Positions 51,126 through 59,912 of a DNA stretch of 64,000 bases are shown here, one piece after another. The notes below the pieces were generated by a model. The model did no database searches and had not been told where the DNA came from. It worked only from the letters and a program-made list of their open reading frames with translations. How positions within the stretch are numbered: position 1 is the first letter of the stretch; every line of letters starts with the position of its first letter. Origin of the DNA: Dysgonomonas sp. ZJ279. Its GTDB lineage: Bacteria; Bacteroidota; Bacteroidia; Bacteroidales; Dysgonomonadaceae. Made by a program: the position numbers and the translations under genes. The stretch spans positions 682,001 through 746,000 of the forward strand of contig NZ_JAAKEL010000001.1 in the NCBI RefSeq assembly GCF_011039205.1. The letters are read 5' to 3'.

Positions 51126-51512
51126 ATGAAAAAAATATTTGTAATGGCAGGCTTTGCCGTTTTGATGTTTGGTTTTGTAGCGTGTACAGAGACTAAGAAA
51201 GATACTCAGGACGCTAAAGAATCTATAGAAAATGCAGCGGACGATCTTAAAAAAGAAGCGAATGAAACGCAGAAATCTATAGAAAATACAGCAGAAGAGG
51301 CAAAAAAACAATCGGAAAGTAAAGCTGATGAGTTGAAGGAAAAAGCCGATGATGTTGTAAGTAGTACGAAAAAAGAGGTTTCTAAAGACGCTGATAAAGC
51401 TAAGGCTGCAGTAAAAGATGCAGCCCAAGATGCAGAAAAGAAAGCTAAAGAAGCAAGCGATAAAGCAAAAGCTGAAGCTCAAAAAGCAGCAGACGCAGCG
51501 AAAAAATTATAA
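51126..51512 (+). CDS. Lys/Ala/Glu-rich amphipathic helical lipoprotein
   Basis: 128 residues. Lipobox FVAC, Cys20. The mature chain is almost entirely Ala, Lys, Glu, Asp and Ser in 11-residue-like repeats (DDLKKEANETQKSIENTAEEAKKQ), the composition of late-embryogenesis-abundant-like or coiled-coil stress proteins. It is anchored in a membrane and may act as an envelope stabiliser; that is inference. Composition bias makes homology claims weak. Confidence 0.7.
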   Translation: MKKIFVMAGFAVLMFGFVACTETKKDTQDAKESIENAADDLKKEANETQKSIENTAEEAKKQSESKADELKEKADDVVSSTKKEVSKDADKAKAAVKDAAQDAEKKAKEASDKAKAEAQKAADAAKKL

Positions 51513-51549
51513 TAATAAAAAATTGGTGTTTTATTATAACATAACAGTA

Positions 51550-51579
51550 AAAGTCTTGATAACCAGATATCAAGACTTT
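51550..51579 (+). terminator. Terminator after the LEA-like lipoprotein gene
   Basis: Eleven-bp stem AAAGTCTTGAT / ATCAAGACTTT with an 8-base loop, then GTTTGTT. It lies 37 bases after the stop. Confidence 0.75.
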
Positions 51580-51701
51580 GTTTGTTAGATAAAGAGATCT
51601 TTTGTAAAATAAGAGATCGTAAAAAACGTTTATTCTCTGCATGAATGTTATTAAAACAATAAATACTAATTAAATTAAAGGTAAAAAGCTCGTTTACAGC
51701 A

Positions 51702-51731
51702 TTGATATCAACAGGAAAAGATATATCTTTG
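51702..51731 (+). promoter_or_regulatory. -33/-7 promoter of the 51765 lipoprotein gene
   Basis: TTG (51702-51704), 19 bases, TATCTTTG (51724-51731), a near-ideal Bacteroidales promoter. The ATG is 33 bases downstream. Confidence 0.7.
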
Positions 51732-51764
51732 TAGTCCGAGTCACAGTAGACCATTTGCAAAACG

Positions 51765-52667
51765 ATGAATAAGCTTTATATATTTTTTCTTTTAATAACC
51801 TTCTTCTTGGCTGGTTGTACAAACAATAGCGATGAGTCTGGGGGGACTGATCCCGATCCTGAATTTACAGAAACGAATAAACCGCTTTCTGTGCAGAATA
51901 TTACAGGTAAGTGGGAGGTATATAATTTTACTAAGACAGTGAATTCTGGCACACCTCTTCGATATGTCGATATTGATGGTTTTACTATAACTTTTAATGC
52001 TGATAATACATTCTCGGAGGCTAATGCCCGAGGTGATTTGGGTAATAAAGGTGAATATGAAATATCGAGATCGGACTCTATAACATTTCGTTTTAAGAAC
52101 GAAGATCAAGAGAATGATACTACAGGCTATATTGTTACACTTTTAAGTGATAAGAGGCTTGTCACGCTTGATTCGTATTTCGCTCAACTTGCAGGCTCTT
52201 CTGCGGTTTTCCGTGTCAAGGATCTGAAATTCTGGCGAAATCTGGCTACTATGCCGACCGGACATCCGGGAGTAACCAAAGAAGATGTGACTATAGAAAG
52301 ATTGCAAGGTCAATGGGAAATTTATTCTTTTCGTGAATATATAGGCGGTAGTCTTGCTAATGATAATGCGGAGAAAGAAGCTTTATTTAAAGGTGTTACC
52401 TATTTGTTCAATCTGGATAAGACATATAAAGAGTTTGGAAAAAGTGGAGGATTATCCACGCAGGGTACTTTTGTCATTGTAGATGATGTTGTCCATTTAT
52501 TTGACAACGCACAGGAAGAGGGAGCAAATATTTCTTATACAGTGTGGATAACCAATTGGGTGAATGATGAATTTGTATTTTATCATATAACTATGGAAGT
52601 GGTGCCTGGATCGACTCAATTGAGAATTCGCGAATCCTTTACGAATTTGAGGAGAAAGGCTTCGTAG
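51765..52667 (+). CDS. Lipoprotein with two lipocalin-like repeats
   Basis: 300 residues. Lipobox LAGC, Cys18. Two homologous halves follow: residues 45-155 start NITGKWEVYNFTKTVNSG and residues 175-290 start RLQGQWEIYSFREYIGGS; both continue with a FNxDxTFxE/YKE strand and a GEYEI / GTFVI strand. This is an internal duplication of a lipocalin-like (GxW) domain. Function unknown. It stands alone between terminators. Confidence 0.7.
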   Translation: MNKLYIFFLLITFFLAGCTNNSDESGGTDPDPEFTETNKPLSVQNITGKWEVYNFTKTVNSGTPLRYVDIDGFTITFNADNTFSEANARGDLGNKGEYEISRSDSITFRFKNEDQENDTTGYIVTLLSDKRLVTLDSYFAQLAGSSAVFRVKDLKFWRNLATMPTGHPGVTKEDVTIERLQGQWEIYSFREYIGGSLANDNAEKEALFKGVTYLFNLDKTYKEFGKSGGLSTQGTFVIVDDVVHLFDNAQEEGANISYTVWITNWVNDEFVFYHITMEVVPGSTQLRIRESFTNLRRKAS

Positions 52668-52695
52668 AAATTGATAAGGATAAGAATTAATATAT

Positions 52696-52733
52696 AATAG
52701 AACAATATTGGAAAACACCATTATTGTTCTATT
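52696..52733 (+). terminator. Terminator after the duplicated lipocalin-like gene
   Basis: Twelve-bp stem AATAGAACAATA / TATTGTTCTATT with an inner TGG/CCA pair, then TTTTTT. It lies 28 bases after the stop. Confidence 0.85.
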
Positions 52734-52785
52734 TTTTTATACATTTGGCGATAAGATATAACAGACGTGAAAAAAGAAGTGATTT

Positions 52786-53154
52786 ATGAAAACTATAGGT
52801 AATATTATTTGGTTTGTCTTCGGTGGTTTTATGATTGCAATAGAGTATTTTATTGCGGGTTTACTAATGATGCTTACCATAATTGGCATACCTTTTGGTA
52901 TACAAGTTATGAAAATGGGCATGTTAGCGATTTGGCCTTTCGGGCACAAAGTAGTTGAGGATGAAACTTCATCGGGATGTCTTAGTTTTGTAATGAATAT
53001 TATCTGGATTATAGTAGGCGGATTCTGGATTGCGCTCACTCATCTCTTTTGGGGGATACTATTTTGTATAACAATTGTAGGTATTCCTTTCGGGAAGCAG
53101 CATTTCAAGCTTATCAGGCTAGCCCTCGTTCCTTTTGGGAAACGTATCGAATAG
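52786..53154 (+). CDS. YccF-family membrane protein
   Basis: 122 residues, made of two copies of a repeated YccF motif: NIIWFVFGGFMIAIEYFIAGLLMMLTIIGIPFGIQVMKMGMLAIWPFG and NIIWIIVGGFWIALTHLFWGILFCITIVGIPFGKQHFKLIRLALVPFG. Each repeat has hydrophobic helices joined at a GIPFG turn. Function of the family is unknown; it is a small inner-membrane protein. It converges on the DUF4230 gene with 19 bases between stops. Confidence 0.9.
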   Translation: MKTIGNIIWFVFGGFMIAIEYFIAGLLMMLTIIGIPFGIQVMKMGMLAIWPFGHKVVEDETSSGCLSFVMNIIWIIVGGFWIALTHLFWGILFCITIVGIPFGKQHFKLIRLALVPFGKRIE

Positions 53155-53173
53155 AACTCGCTGCAAATTTTAA

Positions 53174-53779
53174 TTAAGGGAAACTATATTTATTATTTTC
53201 CGAAGTTTCCGATCGGAATGTGATCATAATATGATTGAAGCCCATCGATTGTAATATAGGGTGTAGTAGTTGAATCGTATTCTCACGGCTTTTCGGTGCA
53301 AAATCCATTTTTAGAGCTTGAGCATATAATTCTTTTTCTGCATATCGGTAAGCCTCATCTGTTATTTTTTCAGATTCCCATAACCCATATTCTATATCAT
53401 AGATGTGAGATTTCGAATGGTCTATTTTGCTGTGACATATTTCGGGTGCAGGTAGTGTTATACGGATCGAATCGCCCGCAGTATAAATATCTTTATCTTT
53501 TATCTTCGTTAAATCTACACATCCGATTACTTCACCTGTTACTACAAGTACCGTTTTGGCATTAGGAAGCCACTCACGCACTTTCTTATACTCGATTATA
53601 TCTTGTATACTATATCTTATCACTTCCAGATTGCCTAAAGCTTCAACTTTTTGTACAATCATGTTATGTGATATTTCGACTTTCGTTTCTTCATTTTTGG
53701 GCGAAACAATGAAGTATGTAATCAATCCTCCGATGAGACCTCCGATTATTAGTAATGTAAGTAATGCTCTTAATCTCAT
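53174..53779 (-). CDS. DUF4230 membrane-anchored protein
   Basis: 201 residues. One N-terminal membrane helix (LLTLLIIGGLIGGLITYFIV). Then the DUF4230 core: VEALGNLEVIRYSIQDIIEYKK, KTVLVVTGEVIGCVDLTKIKDKDIYTAGDSIRITLPAPEI, and a C-terminal helical part ending in FNHIMITF. It is a periplasmic-facing protein of unknown function. It lies 11 bases after the lipoprotein gene at 53791-54276 and is probably co-transcribed with it. Confidence 0.85.
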   Translation of the reverse strand: MRLRALLTLLIIGGLIGGLITYFIVSPKNEETKVEISHNMIVQKVEALGNLEVIRYSIQDIIEYKKVREWLPNAKTVLVVTGEVIGCVDLTKIKDKDIYTAGDSIRITLPAPEICHSKIDHSKSHIYDIEYGLWESEKITDEAYRYAEKELYAQALKMDFAPKSRENTIQLLHPILQSMGFNHIMITFRSETSENNKYSFP

Positions 53780-53790
53780 GCTGTTAAATT

Positions 53791-54276
53791 TTATTGTTCA
53801 TAATCACAAACGAAAAAGAAAGTATAATCACCAACCGTGTCATTCTCTACATTGAGCCAGCGAATATTATTTTTAGCATGGGTTGTTCTTACAATGCGAT
53901 TACCGAGTGAATCAAAATCTTCGACAGACAACACCCTGAATCGTTTATTTGTGCATTCGTAGAGGCAATTGTATATGCAATAACTAAAATCAATCCATTT
54001 ATCGGCTTTTTCAGGCTTTCCCATTTTGGTATATTCTGCTTTTATCTTATCAGCATAGGCTTTGCGGCTCTTGTCGGATATGTATACTCGTTTCTCGCGT
54101 GCATACGTTACAGCACCCTCATGTCTTATACTTGCTGTGTCTATGTATATTTCTACATCTTCTATAACAGCTATGTTATGCCAGTTTTCGGGTTTGTCAG
54201 CCAATGTCTGAGTCGATTTACAGCTGGCAAAAAGGAGAGTTAATAGAGTAAAGAAGATAATTTTTTTATATTCCAT
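53791..54276 (-). CDS. Orphan lipoprotein, adhesin-E-like
   Basis: 161 residues. Lipobox FASC, Cys19. The mature part, WHNIAVIEDVEIYIDTASIRHEGAVTYAREKRVYIS and IDFSYCIYNCLYECTNKRFRVLSVEDFDSLGNRI, resembles the surface-adhesin-E type of small secreted proteins (a W-x-Y-IDT-S start and a Cys pair). The family assignment is tentative. It is the first gene of a two-gene unit with DUF4230. Confidence 0.6.
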   Translation of the reverse strand: MEYKKIIFFTLLTLLFASCKSTQTLADKPENWHNIAVIEDVEIYIDTASIRHEGAVTYAREKRVYISDKSRKAYADKIKAEYTKMGKPEKADKWIDFSYCIYNCLYECTNKRFRVLSVEDFDSLGNRIVRTTHAKNNIRWLNVENDTVGDYTFFFVCDYEQ

Positions 54277-54370
54277 AGCTTTATGTGTGTTCTTTTAATT
54301 AAGAACAAATATATGTTTTAAAAGTTTTCAACAGCATCTTTTATTCTCTAAATATCTAGTATATTATTAT

Positions 54371-54378
54371 TATCTTTG
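54371..54378 (+). promoter_or_regulatory. Possible -7 box of the LOG-RecA gene group
   Basis: TATCTTTG, an exact TAnnTTTG match, but 117 bases before the ATG and without a good -33 element. Confidence 0.35.
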
Positions 54379-54494
54379 TTAGATTAAAGTTGCAATTTTA
54401 TTTATCATTTTGAAATGCATAATGATCAAAGTATATTATAGTTAAAACGGTATCTTTAAAATTTTATTTATACAAAAATAGAGCAATTCATAAT

Positions 54495-55070
54495 ATGAAA
54501 TATATATCTGTATTCTGCGGTTCATCGAGTGGTAACGATAATATTTTTCCGGAACAGGTTTCTTTATTGGGACAAACAATTGCGCGCAGAGGATATGGTA
54601 TCGTATATGGTGGTGCCCATGTCGGTCTGATGGGTGCAGTAGCTGACGGAGCATTGCAACAGGGCGGTCAGGTTATTGGTGTTATTCCGCAATTTCTTAA
54701 AAAGAAAGAATTGGAGCACAAAAAATTGACAAAAATACATGTTGTAGAAACTATGCACGAGCGTAAAGCTCTTATGAATGAACTAAGTGATGGGGTTATT
54801 GCCTTACCCGGAGGATATGGAACCATGGAAGAATTGTTTGAGATGCTTACATGGGCACAATTAGCATTACATAAGAAACCTATAGGCTTATTGAATATCG
54901 ATGGCTTTTATGATTCTCTTATTGCTCTTTCGGATATGATGATTAAAAAAGGGTTCCTTAAAGATGAATATCGGGAATTGCTTTTGGTCGACAATGATAT
55001 TGAACGGTTATTGGATAAGATGGAGGCGTATAAGCCTCCGCTAAACGATAAGTGGTTCGTAACCGCATGA
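54495..55070 (+). CDS. LOG-family cytokinin riboside monophosphate phosphoribohydrolase-like
   Basis: 191 residues. LOG/TIGR00730 signatures: VFCGSSSGNDN at the start, GGAHVGLMGAVADGAL, MHERKALMNELSDGVIALPGGYGTMEELFEMLTWAQL with the PGGxGTxxE catalytic motif. It cleaves nucleoside monophosphates to base plus ribose 5-phosphate; the natural substrate in bacteria is often AMP-like. First gene of a same-strand group leading to recA. Confidence 0.92.
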   Translation: MKYISVFCGSSSGNDNIFPEQVSLLGQTIARRGYGIVYGGAHVGLMGAVADGALQQGGQVIGVIPQFLKKKELEHKKLTKIHVVETMHERKALMNELSDGVIALPGGYGTMEELFEMLTWAQLALHKKPIGLLNIDGFYDSLIALSDMMIKKGFLKDEYRELLLVDNDIERLLDKMEAYKPPLNDKWFVTA

Positions 55071-55095
55071 GAATAATATTCAAAACAAACTTTAC

Positions 55096-55620
55096 ATGAG
55101 AAAATTATTATTAATTAGTCTATCTGTATTCTGTTTTATAGGGGGCTATGCGCAAACAAAAGGAACAGTAAGTAAGCGTTCGGTAGAAAAGTCCTCGACA
55201 AAATCGAAAACGACGTATAGTTATTTTTTACTTGACCAAATGAAAGCCGTCGATGATGTTTACACAGCTTTCGTAGTTGATACAAGAGCTTTCTGGAATA
55301 AAGAGCCTGACTGTGATTTGTCAAAATTGGTTGATGAACGTGTATTGCAGATAACACAAATCAGAAGTACTGTTAATTTGAGCCCAGTGTATATCGGAGG
55401 AGATGATTATCGTGAATCTGTAATTGATTATATTGAGGCTGTGAGCCTAAAGGTAAAAACATTGTATGGCTATGCTATTATCGACCCGAATACGCAAGCA
55501 GAAGAATATGATGAGGCAATGAAGGTTTTTGATGAAGCTACAGATGTAGCAATGGAAAAGCGAAATAAATTGAAAGAAGTAAAAAGTATTTATGAAAAGA
55601 CTTTTTATATAGAAAAATAG
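55096..55620 (+). CDS. Secreted protein of unknown function
   Basis: 174 residues. Signal peptide MRKLLLISLSVFCFIGGYAQ, a lysine/serine-rich linker to about residue 40, then a helical domain (DQMKAVDDVYTAFVVDTRAFWN, YRESVIDYIEAVSLKVKTLYGYAIID, MKVFDEATDVAMEKRNKLKEV). No family recognised. Genes on both sides, LOG (25 bases) and Bcp (6 bases), are close, so it is likely part of the same transcript. Confidence 0.65.
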   Translation: MRKLLLISLSVFCFIGGYAQTKGTVSKRSVEKSSTKSKTTYSYFLLDQMKAVDDVYTAFVVDTRAFWNKEPDCDLSKLVDERVLQITQIRSTVNLSPVYIGGDDYRESVIDYIEAVSLKVKTLYGYAIIDPNTQAEEYDEAMKVFDEATDVAMEKRNKLKEVKSIYEKTFYIEK

Positions 55621-55626
55621 AAAATT

Positions 55627-56085
55627 ATGGCATTAAATGTTGGAGACAAAATACCTGAGATGCTGGGTGTCAATCAAGATGGGGTAGAGGTTAAAGCGAG
55701 TGATTATACAGGGCGAAAGCTAGTCCTTTATTTTTATCCGAAAGATAATACTCCCGGTTGTACAGCCGAAGCTTGTAGCTTAAGAGATAATTTTAGTGAT
55801 TTGCGAAAAGCCGGTTATGAAATACTCGGTGCGAGTCTCGATGATGAAAAGTCTCATAAGAAATTTATCGAAAAGCAGCAATTGCCCTTTCCTCTTATTG
55901 CTGATACAGACAAACGTCTGATAGAAGAGTTTGGCGTATGGGGAGAGAAAAAGTTTATGGGGAAAGATTACATGGGTATCTTGCGCACCACGTTCCTGAT
56001 AAACGAACAAGGGATAATAGAAAAAATAATAGGTCCGAAAGAAATTAAAACTAAAGACCACGGTCAACAAATATTAAATCAGTAA
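55627..56085 (+). CDS. bcp: Thiol peroxidase, Bcp/PrxQ type peroxiredoxin
   Basis: 152 residues. YFYPKDNTPGCTAEACSLRDNF holds the peroxidatic Cys45 and the resolving Cys50 five residues later, the PrxQ arrangement. RTTFLINEQGIIEKII follows near the end. It reduces hydrogen peroxide and organic hydroperoxides with thioredoxin as donor, in the cytoplasm. Located directly before recA, 26 bases away, so both may be expressed together under oxidative or DNA stress. Confidence 0.95.
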   Translation: MALNVGDKIPEMLGVNQDGVEVKASDYTGRKLVLYFYPKDNTPGCTAEACSLRDNFSDLRKAGYEILGASLDDEKSHKKFIEKQQLPFPLIADTDKRLIEEFGVWGEKKFMGKDYMGILRTTFLINEQGIIEKIIGPKEIKTKDHGQQILNQ

Positions 56086-56111
56086 TAATAAATATATAAA
56101 GGAAGATTATA

Positions 56112-57134
56112 ATGGCAGAAGAAAAAGAGAAAAAGGAAAAAACGTCTCTCAATCCGGAAAAAATGAAAGCCTTACAGGCTGCAATGGATAAGATAGAGAA
56201 AAGCTACGGAAAAGGCTCTATCATGAAAATGGGAGATGATAAAATTGATGAAATAGCTGTTATTCCGACAGGTTCTATTGCACTGAATGCTGCTCTTGGC
56301 GTTGGTGGATATCCTCGTGGAAGGGTAGTAGAGATATATGGCCCAGAATCGTCGGGTAAAACTACATTGGCCATTCATGCTATTGCAGAAGCCCAAAAGG
56401 CAGGTGGTATTGCAGCGTTTGTTGATGCAGAGCATGCTTTCGACAGATTCTATGCAGAGAAATTAGGTGTAGATATTGCGAATCTTTTGATTTCGCAACC
56501 CGATAGTGGAGAGCAAGCTTTGGAGATAACGGAGCAATTGATCCGTTCATCGGCTATCGATATCATCGTTATCGACTCGGTGGCTGCCCTGACACCTAAG
56601 GCTGAGCTGGAAGGTGAAATGGGAGACTCTAAAATGGGTCTACAGGCACGTTTAATGTCGCAAGCATTGCGTAAATTGACTGCTGCGATTAATAAAACAA
56701 ATACAACTTGTATTTTTATCAATCAGTTGCGTGACAAGATCGGTGTGATGTTCGGTTCTCCCGAAACTACGACCGGTGGTAATGCATTGAAATATTATGC
56801 GTCGGTACGTCTTGATATTCGCCGTATTGGGCAGTTGAAAGATGGTGACGACGTGAAAGGTAGCCAAACCCGTGTGAAAGTTGCTAAAAATAAAGTGGCA
56901 CCTCCTTTCCGTAAGGCTGAATTCGATATCATGTATGGTGAAGGTATTTCACGTGCAGGAGAGATCGTTGATCTGGGTGCGGATTTAGGTATAGTAAAGA
57001 AAAGCGGTTCATGGTATAGCTATAACGAGACTAAATTAGGTCAGGGGCGCGAAGCTGCTAAGGATACTATAAAAGACAATCCTGAATTGGCTGAAGAACT
57101 GGAGGCATTAATTTTTGCTGCGCTTAAGAAGTAA
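56112..57134 (+). CDS. recA: RecA recombinase
   Basis: 340 residues, normal length. Walker A GPESSGKT at 77-84, Walker [13 protein letters not shown], and loop-2/DNA-binding region [30 protein letters not shown]. The N-terminal [17 protein letters not shown] extension is lysine/glutamate-rich. It polymerises on single-stranded DNA for homologous repair and triggers self-cleavage of LexA-like repressors, so an S24 protein at 41683 could in principle respond to it. No LexA-type box was recognised in front of it. A palindromic terminator follows. Confidence 0.98.
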   Translation: MAEEKEKKEKTSLNPEKMKALQAAMDKIEKSYGKGSIMKMGDDKIDEIAVIPTGSIALNAALGVGGYPRGRVVEIYGPESSGKTTLAIHAIAEAQKAGGIAAFVDAEHAFDRFYAEKLGVDIANLLISQPDSGEQALEITEQLIRSSAIDIIVIDSVAALTPKAELEGEMGDSKMGLQARLMSQALRKLTAAINKTNTTCIFINQLRDKIGVMFGSPETTTGGNALKYYASVRLDIRRIGQLKDGDDVKGSQTRVKVAKNKVAPPFRKAEFDIMYGEGISRAGEIVDLGADLGIVKKSGSWYSYNETKLGQGREAAKDTIKDNPELAEELEALIFAALKK

Positions 57135-57153
57135 TTTTACTTATAAAATAAAG

Positions 57154-57187
57154 AAAAGGGCTTTGAATAATTATTCAAAGCCCTTTT
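57154..57187. terminator. Bidirectional terminator after recA
   Basis: Perfect 17-bp palindrome (AAAAGGGCTTTGAATAA with its complement) with A/T runs on both sides, between the convergent recA and DUF4252 genes. Confidence 0.9.
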
Positions 57188-57213
57188 TATATGATTTTTT
57201 TCAGTATCGCTTA

Positions 57214-57744
57214 TTAGTCGACATCGTATATTATAAATTCTTCTTCTTCAATATTTTCGGTTTCTCCTTTTTCTTCTTCATTTAGTATATTCTGTACTTC
57301 CTCATAAGAAAAACGACCCGTTAATCTGATTACATAATACTCTTTAATATCGCCTGCTACTATAATGAATTCATTTCGTGAATCTTTTTTTCCGGCTTTG
57401 AATAAAAATAAAACATCTCCGTTTTGCGTATTCAGGTTGAGCAACGATCTGTAGTCTTTATCTTTAGAGAAATGCGTAACTTCCTTTCTTATCTTTTGGG
57501 TCACAGTTTCATCGTGCGAAATATACATCTGCATTTCGTCAATCTTACTAAAGATCTTATCTATACTTGCACCGACTGCATTTATACCATTACTGGAAGT
57601 CGATGCTAACATTTCACCCGAAAGATTCATCATCTCGATTCCTTTTATTTTGGCTATATTCTTGAATACATCTTTTGCATGTATTTGTGAAAATGCTGAA
57701 CATAATAAAAGTGTAGTAAGTATGAATAAGTGTTTTATCTTCAT
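57214..57744 (-). CDS. DUF4252 protein (4th of the cluster)
   Basis: 176 residues. Signal peptide MKIKHLFILTTLLLCSAFSQIHA. DUF4252 core: IAKIKGIEMMNLSGEMLAS, then IDKIFSKIDEMQMYISHDETVTQKIRKEVTHFSKDKDYRSLLNLNTQNGDVLFLFKAG, a strand pair, and YYVIRLTGRFSYEEVQNIL. The tail is acidic (EEKGETENIEEEEF), not seen in the other three copies. A strong terminator at 57783-57817 separates it from the rest of the cluster, so it probably has its own promoter. Confidence 0.85.
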   Translation of the reverse strand: MKIKHLFILTTLLLCSAFSQIHAKDVFKNIAKIKGIEMMNLSGEMLASTSSNGINAVGASIDKIFSKIDEMQMYISHDETVTQKIRKEVTHFSKDKDYRSLLNLNTQNGDVLFLFKAGKKDSRNEFIIVAGDIKEYYVIRLTGRFSYEEVQNILNEEEKGETENIEEEEFIIYDVD

Positions 57745-57782
57745 TTGTTTTCGTTTTTATATTAAGCCGTAAAGGTATATAA

Positions 57783-57817
57783 AAAAACGCCGGATGTATT
57801 TAGCATTCGGCGTTTTT
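57783..57817 (-). terminator. Terminator inside the DUF4252 cluster
   Basis: Stem AAAAACGCCGGATG / GCATTCGGCGTTTTT with one G-T pair and a 7-base loop; on the - strand seven T follow. It ends the sigma operon after the third DUF4252 gene. Confidence 0.85.
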
Positions 57818-57843
57818 GTTATTGATTATTGATCGAAGTAGCT

Positions 57844-58311
57844 TTATTGCTTGCTGTTAGCTATCTTTTGTATATCCTGGGCTGTGAAACTGCCTAGCAG
57901 ACGGATTATAGTGCACTCGTTAGGCTCACTTACCACCATGACCAGCTCTTTGAATTCAGTATCATTTTTCTTTTTCACGTAAAACGTGATATGATCTTCT
58001 TTGTCTTTTACAGTCATTAGCGATTCATACAATTTATCTTTGGTAAGAACTTCTGCTTCTTTTCTCATCATGGCTGCTATATTTGGCTTTTCACTTGTAT
58101 ATATTTCTACCTGATCCAGCTTGTTAGCTAGCCCTTTCAGGTCTGCTCCACCCATATTCATATTAGGAGCCATACTTAAAAGTGTTTTAGATATATATAC
58201 AACAGAGATTTCATTATTGTTCGAAAACTTGTCGAACAAATTGTTTTGCGCCTGCGCACCCATTGTGCTAAGCATAAGGGCTATAATGGTAAATAATATC
58301 TTTGTCTTCAT
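57844..58311 (-). CDS. DUF4252 protein (3rd of the cluster)
   Basis: 155 residues. Signal peptide MKTKILFTIIALMLSTMGAQA. Core: LFDKFSNNNEISVVYISKTLLSMAPNMNM, LANKLDQVEIYTSEKPNIAAMMRKEAEVLTKDKLYESLMTVKDKEDHITFYVKK and CTIIRLLGSFTAQDIQKIA. It is secreted. The family is typically found beside ECF sigma factors in Bacteroidetes; function is unknown. It starts 3 bases after the anti-sigma-like gene. Confidence 0.88.
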   Translation of the reverse strand: MKTKILFTIIALMLSTMGAQAQNNLFDKFSNNNEISVVYISKTLLSMAPNMNMGGADLKGLANKLDQVEIYTSEKPNIAAMMRKEAEVLTKDKLYESLMTVKDKEDHITFYVKKKNDTEFKELVMVVSEPNECTIIRLLGSFTAQDIQKIANSKQ

Positions 58312-58314
58312 AAT

Positions 58315-58872
58315 TTATTTATTTTTTCGATTGAATGTTTTATCCAATATTTCGTTTGTTTTATCAATATTATTCGATACAAGCTCTAACTGATTCATTC
58401 CCTTATTGAGGTTTGCGGCTACAAGCAGTAGTGCTTTTTCTGCTTCTTTTTTAGCCTGATCCGGATCGGTAAATGTATCTTTTAATTCTTGCTTCTCTTG
58501 AAATTCGTTACCCGCTAGAATTGATGATTCGTGAGGTCTATTGTTGAAATAAAGTCCAACTGAAAATAAAATTGCTATACATGCCGCTGCACTTACTGCC
58601 CAGATCCATAGATGCTTCCTGTTTCGACTTCTCTTTTTCTCATCTCTCTCTGCTAAACTATCGATCAGATTTTCCAGTTTTGATTCAAGAGTAGGGGGTA
58701 CTTCTATGTTTTCTTCGCTTTGGAATAATTGGAGAAATATTTCTTTTTCGCCAAGTAACTCTTCGGATACATTCTCACTTTCGAAATAGCGAAGTAGTAT
58801 AAGCTCCTCCTCATGGCTTGTTTCTCCATTATAAAAAGCGTCTAAAAGTATTTTTATTTCGTCAGTTTTCAT
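58315..58872 (-). CDS. Probable anti-sigma factor with one membrane helix
   Basis: 185 residues. The cytosolic N-terminus, MKTDEIKILLDAFYNGETSHEEELILLRYF, is the pattern of Bacteroidetes proteins placed after ECF sigma genes. A basic stretch (RSRNRKH) precedes a single membrane helix at about 88-109, then a periplasmic part of about 75 residues (ILDKTFNRKNK at the end). It overlaps the sigma gene by 11 bases. It is likely to sequester that sigma factor at the membrane; direct evidence is contextual only. Confidence 0.75.
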   Translation of the reverse strand: MKTDEIKILLDAFYNGETSHEEELILLRYFESENVSEELLGEKEIFLQLFQSEENIEVPPTLESKLENLIDSLAERDEKKRSRNRKHLWIWAVSAAACIAILFSVGLYFNNRPHESSILAGNEFQEKQELKDTFTDPDQAKKEAEKALLLVAANLNKGMNQLELVSNNIDKTNEILDKTFNRKNK

Positions 58873-59365
58873 ATCTGTTCAATTGTTTAAATTGTTCCCG
58901 TATCGTTTTTCTGGCTCTTGAGAGTGTTACCCTTATATTCCCGCTACTAAGCCCTGTGATTTGCTCTATTTCTTCGTCCGTACAACTATCCCAATGCTTG
59001 AGTATCATAACTTGCCGCTGTTGTTCGGGGAGATTGTCGACCAATTGCCTTATATGATGTACTTCATCTTGCAGTTCTATTTGTTTCGTCAGAGATTCTG
59101 TTTCGGGTATATCATAATCATAGCTTGTCTGCCTATTTTTCTTAGTCTTCCGTAAATGATCCAGACATTGATTCCTAAGAATTACAACCGCAAATACTTC
59201 GGTATTTTCTATATTGTCTAAGTCGTTACGCTTATCCCAGAGTTTAGTATAGGTTTCCTGCACAATATCTTCGGCGCTAGACTCATTTTGTATAATGCGA
59301 TATGCAATTCGGTATAATTTCTGATGATACGGGAGAAATACTTTTTTAAAGATTTCCACATCCAT
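58862..59365 (-). CDS. ECF-type RNA polymerase sigma factor
   Basis: 167 residues. Region 2: LYRIAYRIIQNESSAEDIVQETYTKLWDKRNDLDNIENTEVFAVVILRNQCLDHLRK. Region 4: VDNLPEQQRQVMILKHWDSCTDEEIEQITGLSSGNIRVTLSRARKTIREQF. It is embedded among four DUF4252 genes and precedes an anti-sigma-like gene, with 4 bases from the second DUF4252 gene. An ECF-type promoter (GTAAC-N17-CGTC) sits before the first gene, so autoregulation is likely. Confidence 0.93.
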   Translation of the reverse strand: MDVEIFKKVFLPYHQKLYRIAYRIIQNESSAEDIVQETYTKLWDKRNDLDNIENTEVFAVVILRNQCLDHLRKTKKNRQTSYDYDIPETESLTKQIELQDEVHHIRQLVDNLPEQQRQVMILKHWDSCTDEEIEQITGLSSGNIRVTLSRARKTIREQFKQLNRYEN

Positions 59366-59369
59366 ATTA

Positions 59370-59882
59370 TCACTCTTTTTTATAGTTGTTATTTTGCTCG
59401 CTTATGAAACCATTCAAGTCAGATTCGTCCATGTTAACAGACATTCTCACAAATACAATCTCGTCTTGTTCTAAGCTGAAAACTAAGATTTCAGATATAA
59501 TATCTCCGTTTTTACTTGCGACAATACGTACATTCTCTCCATCTTCTTTTACCCTTATCAATGATTCATAACCATTGCCGTCTTCAAAGCTATTCATCTT
59601 GTCCAGTAGCTGGTTTTTTGTTTCTAACGAAAACCCTTCAAGACTAAAAACTTCTATTGAATCTATTTTATGCATAAAGGGTGGCGTGTTAGATTTCAAC
59701 TGACCTGTCGGATCTGCTGCCGCTGCCGCTTCGAATGAAGAATTTAGCATTGCCTTACTCACGATTTGATGGTCGCTGTTGCATGTTTTTTCGAAATAAC
59801 CAATTACACTGTTGATATCCTGAGCAAATGTAATTTGGCTTCCGGCTAATACGATGATTAGGCATATAAGAGTCTTCTTCAT
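59370..59882 (-). CDS. DUF4252 protein (2nd of the cluster)
   Basis: 170 residues. Signal peptide MKKTLICLIIVLAGSQITFAQ. Core: VIGYFEKTCNSDHQIVSKAML, IDSIEVFSLEGFSLETKNQLLDKMNSFEDGNGYESLIRVKEDGENVRIVASKNGDIISEILVFSLEQDEIVFVRMS. It shares the GxGYExLIxVKxxxExVRI block with the first member of the cluster. Secreted; function unknown. Confidence 0.88.
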   Translation of the reverse strand: MKKTLICLIIVLAGSQITFAQDINSVIGYFEKTCNSDHQIVSKAMLNSSFEAAAAADPTGQLKSNTPPFMHKIDSIEVFSLEGFSLETKNQLLDKMNSFEDGNGYESLIRVKEDGENVRIVASKNGDIISEILVFSLEQDEIVFVRMSVNMDESDLNGFISEQNNNYKKE

Positions 59883-59912
59883 AATCGGGATTGTATTTAT
59901 AAAAATTTCTGT

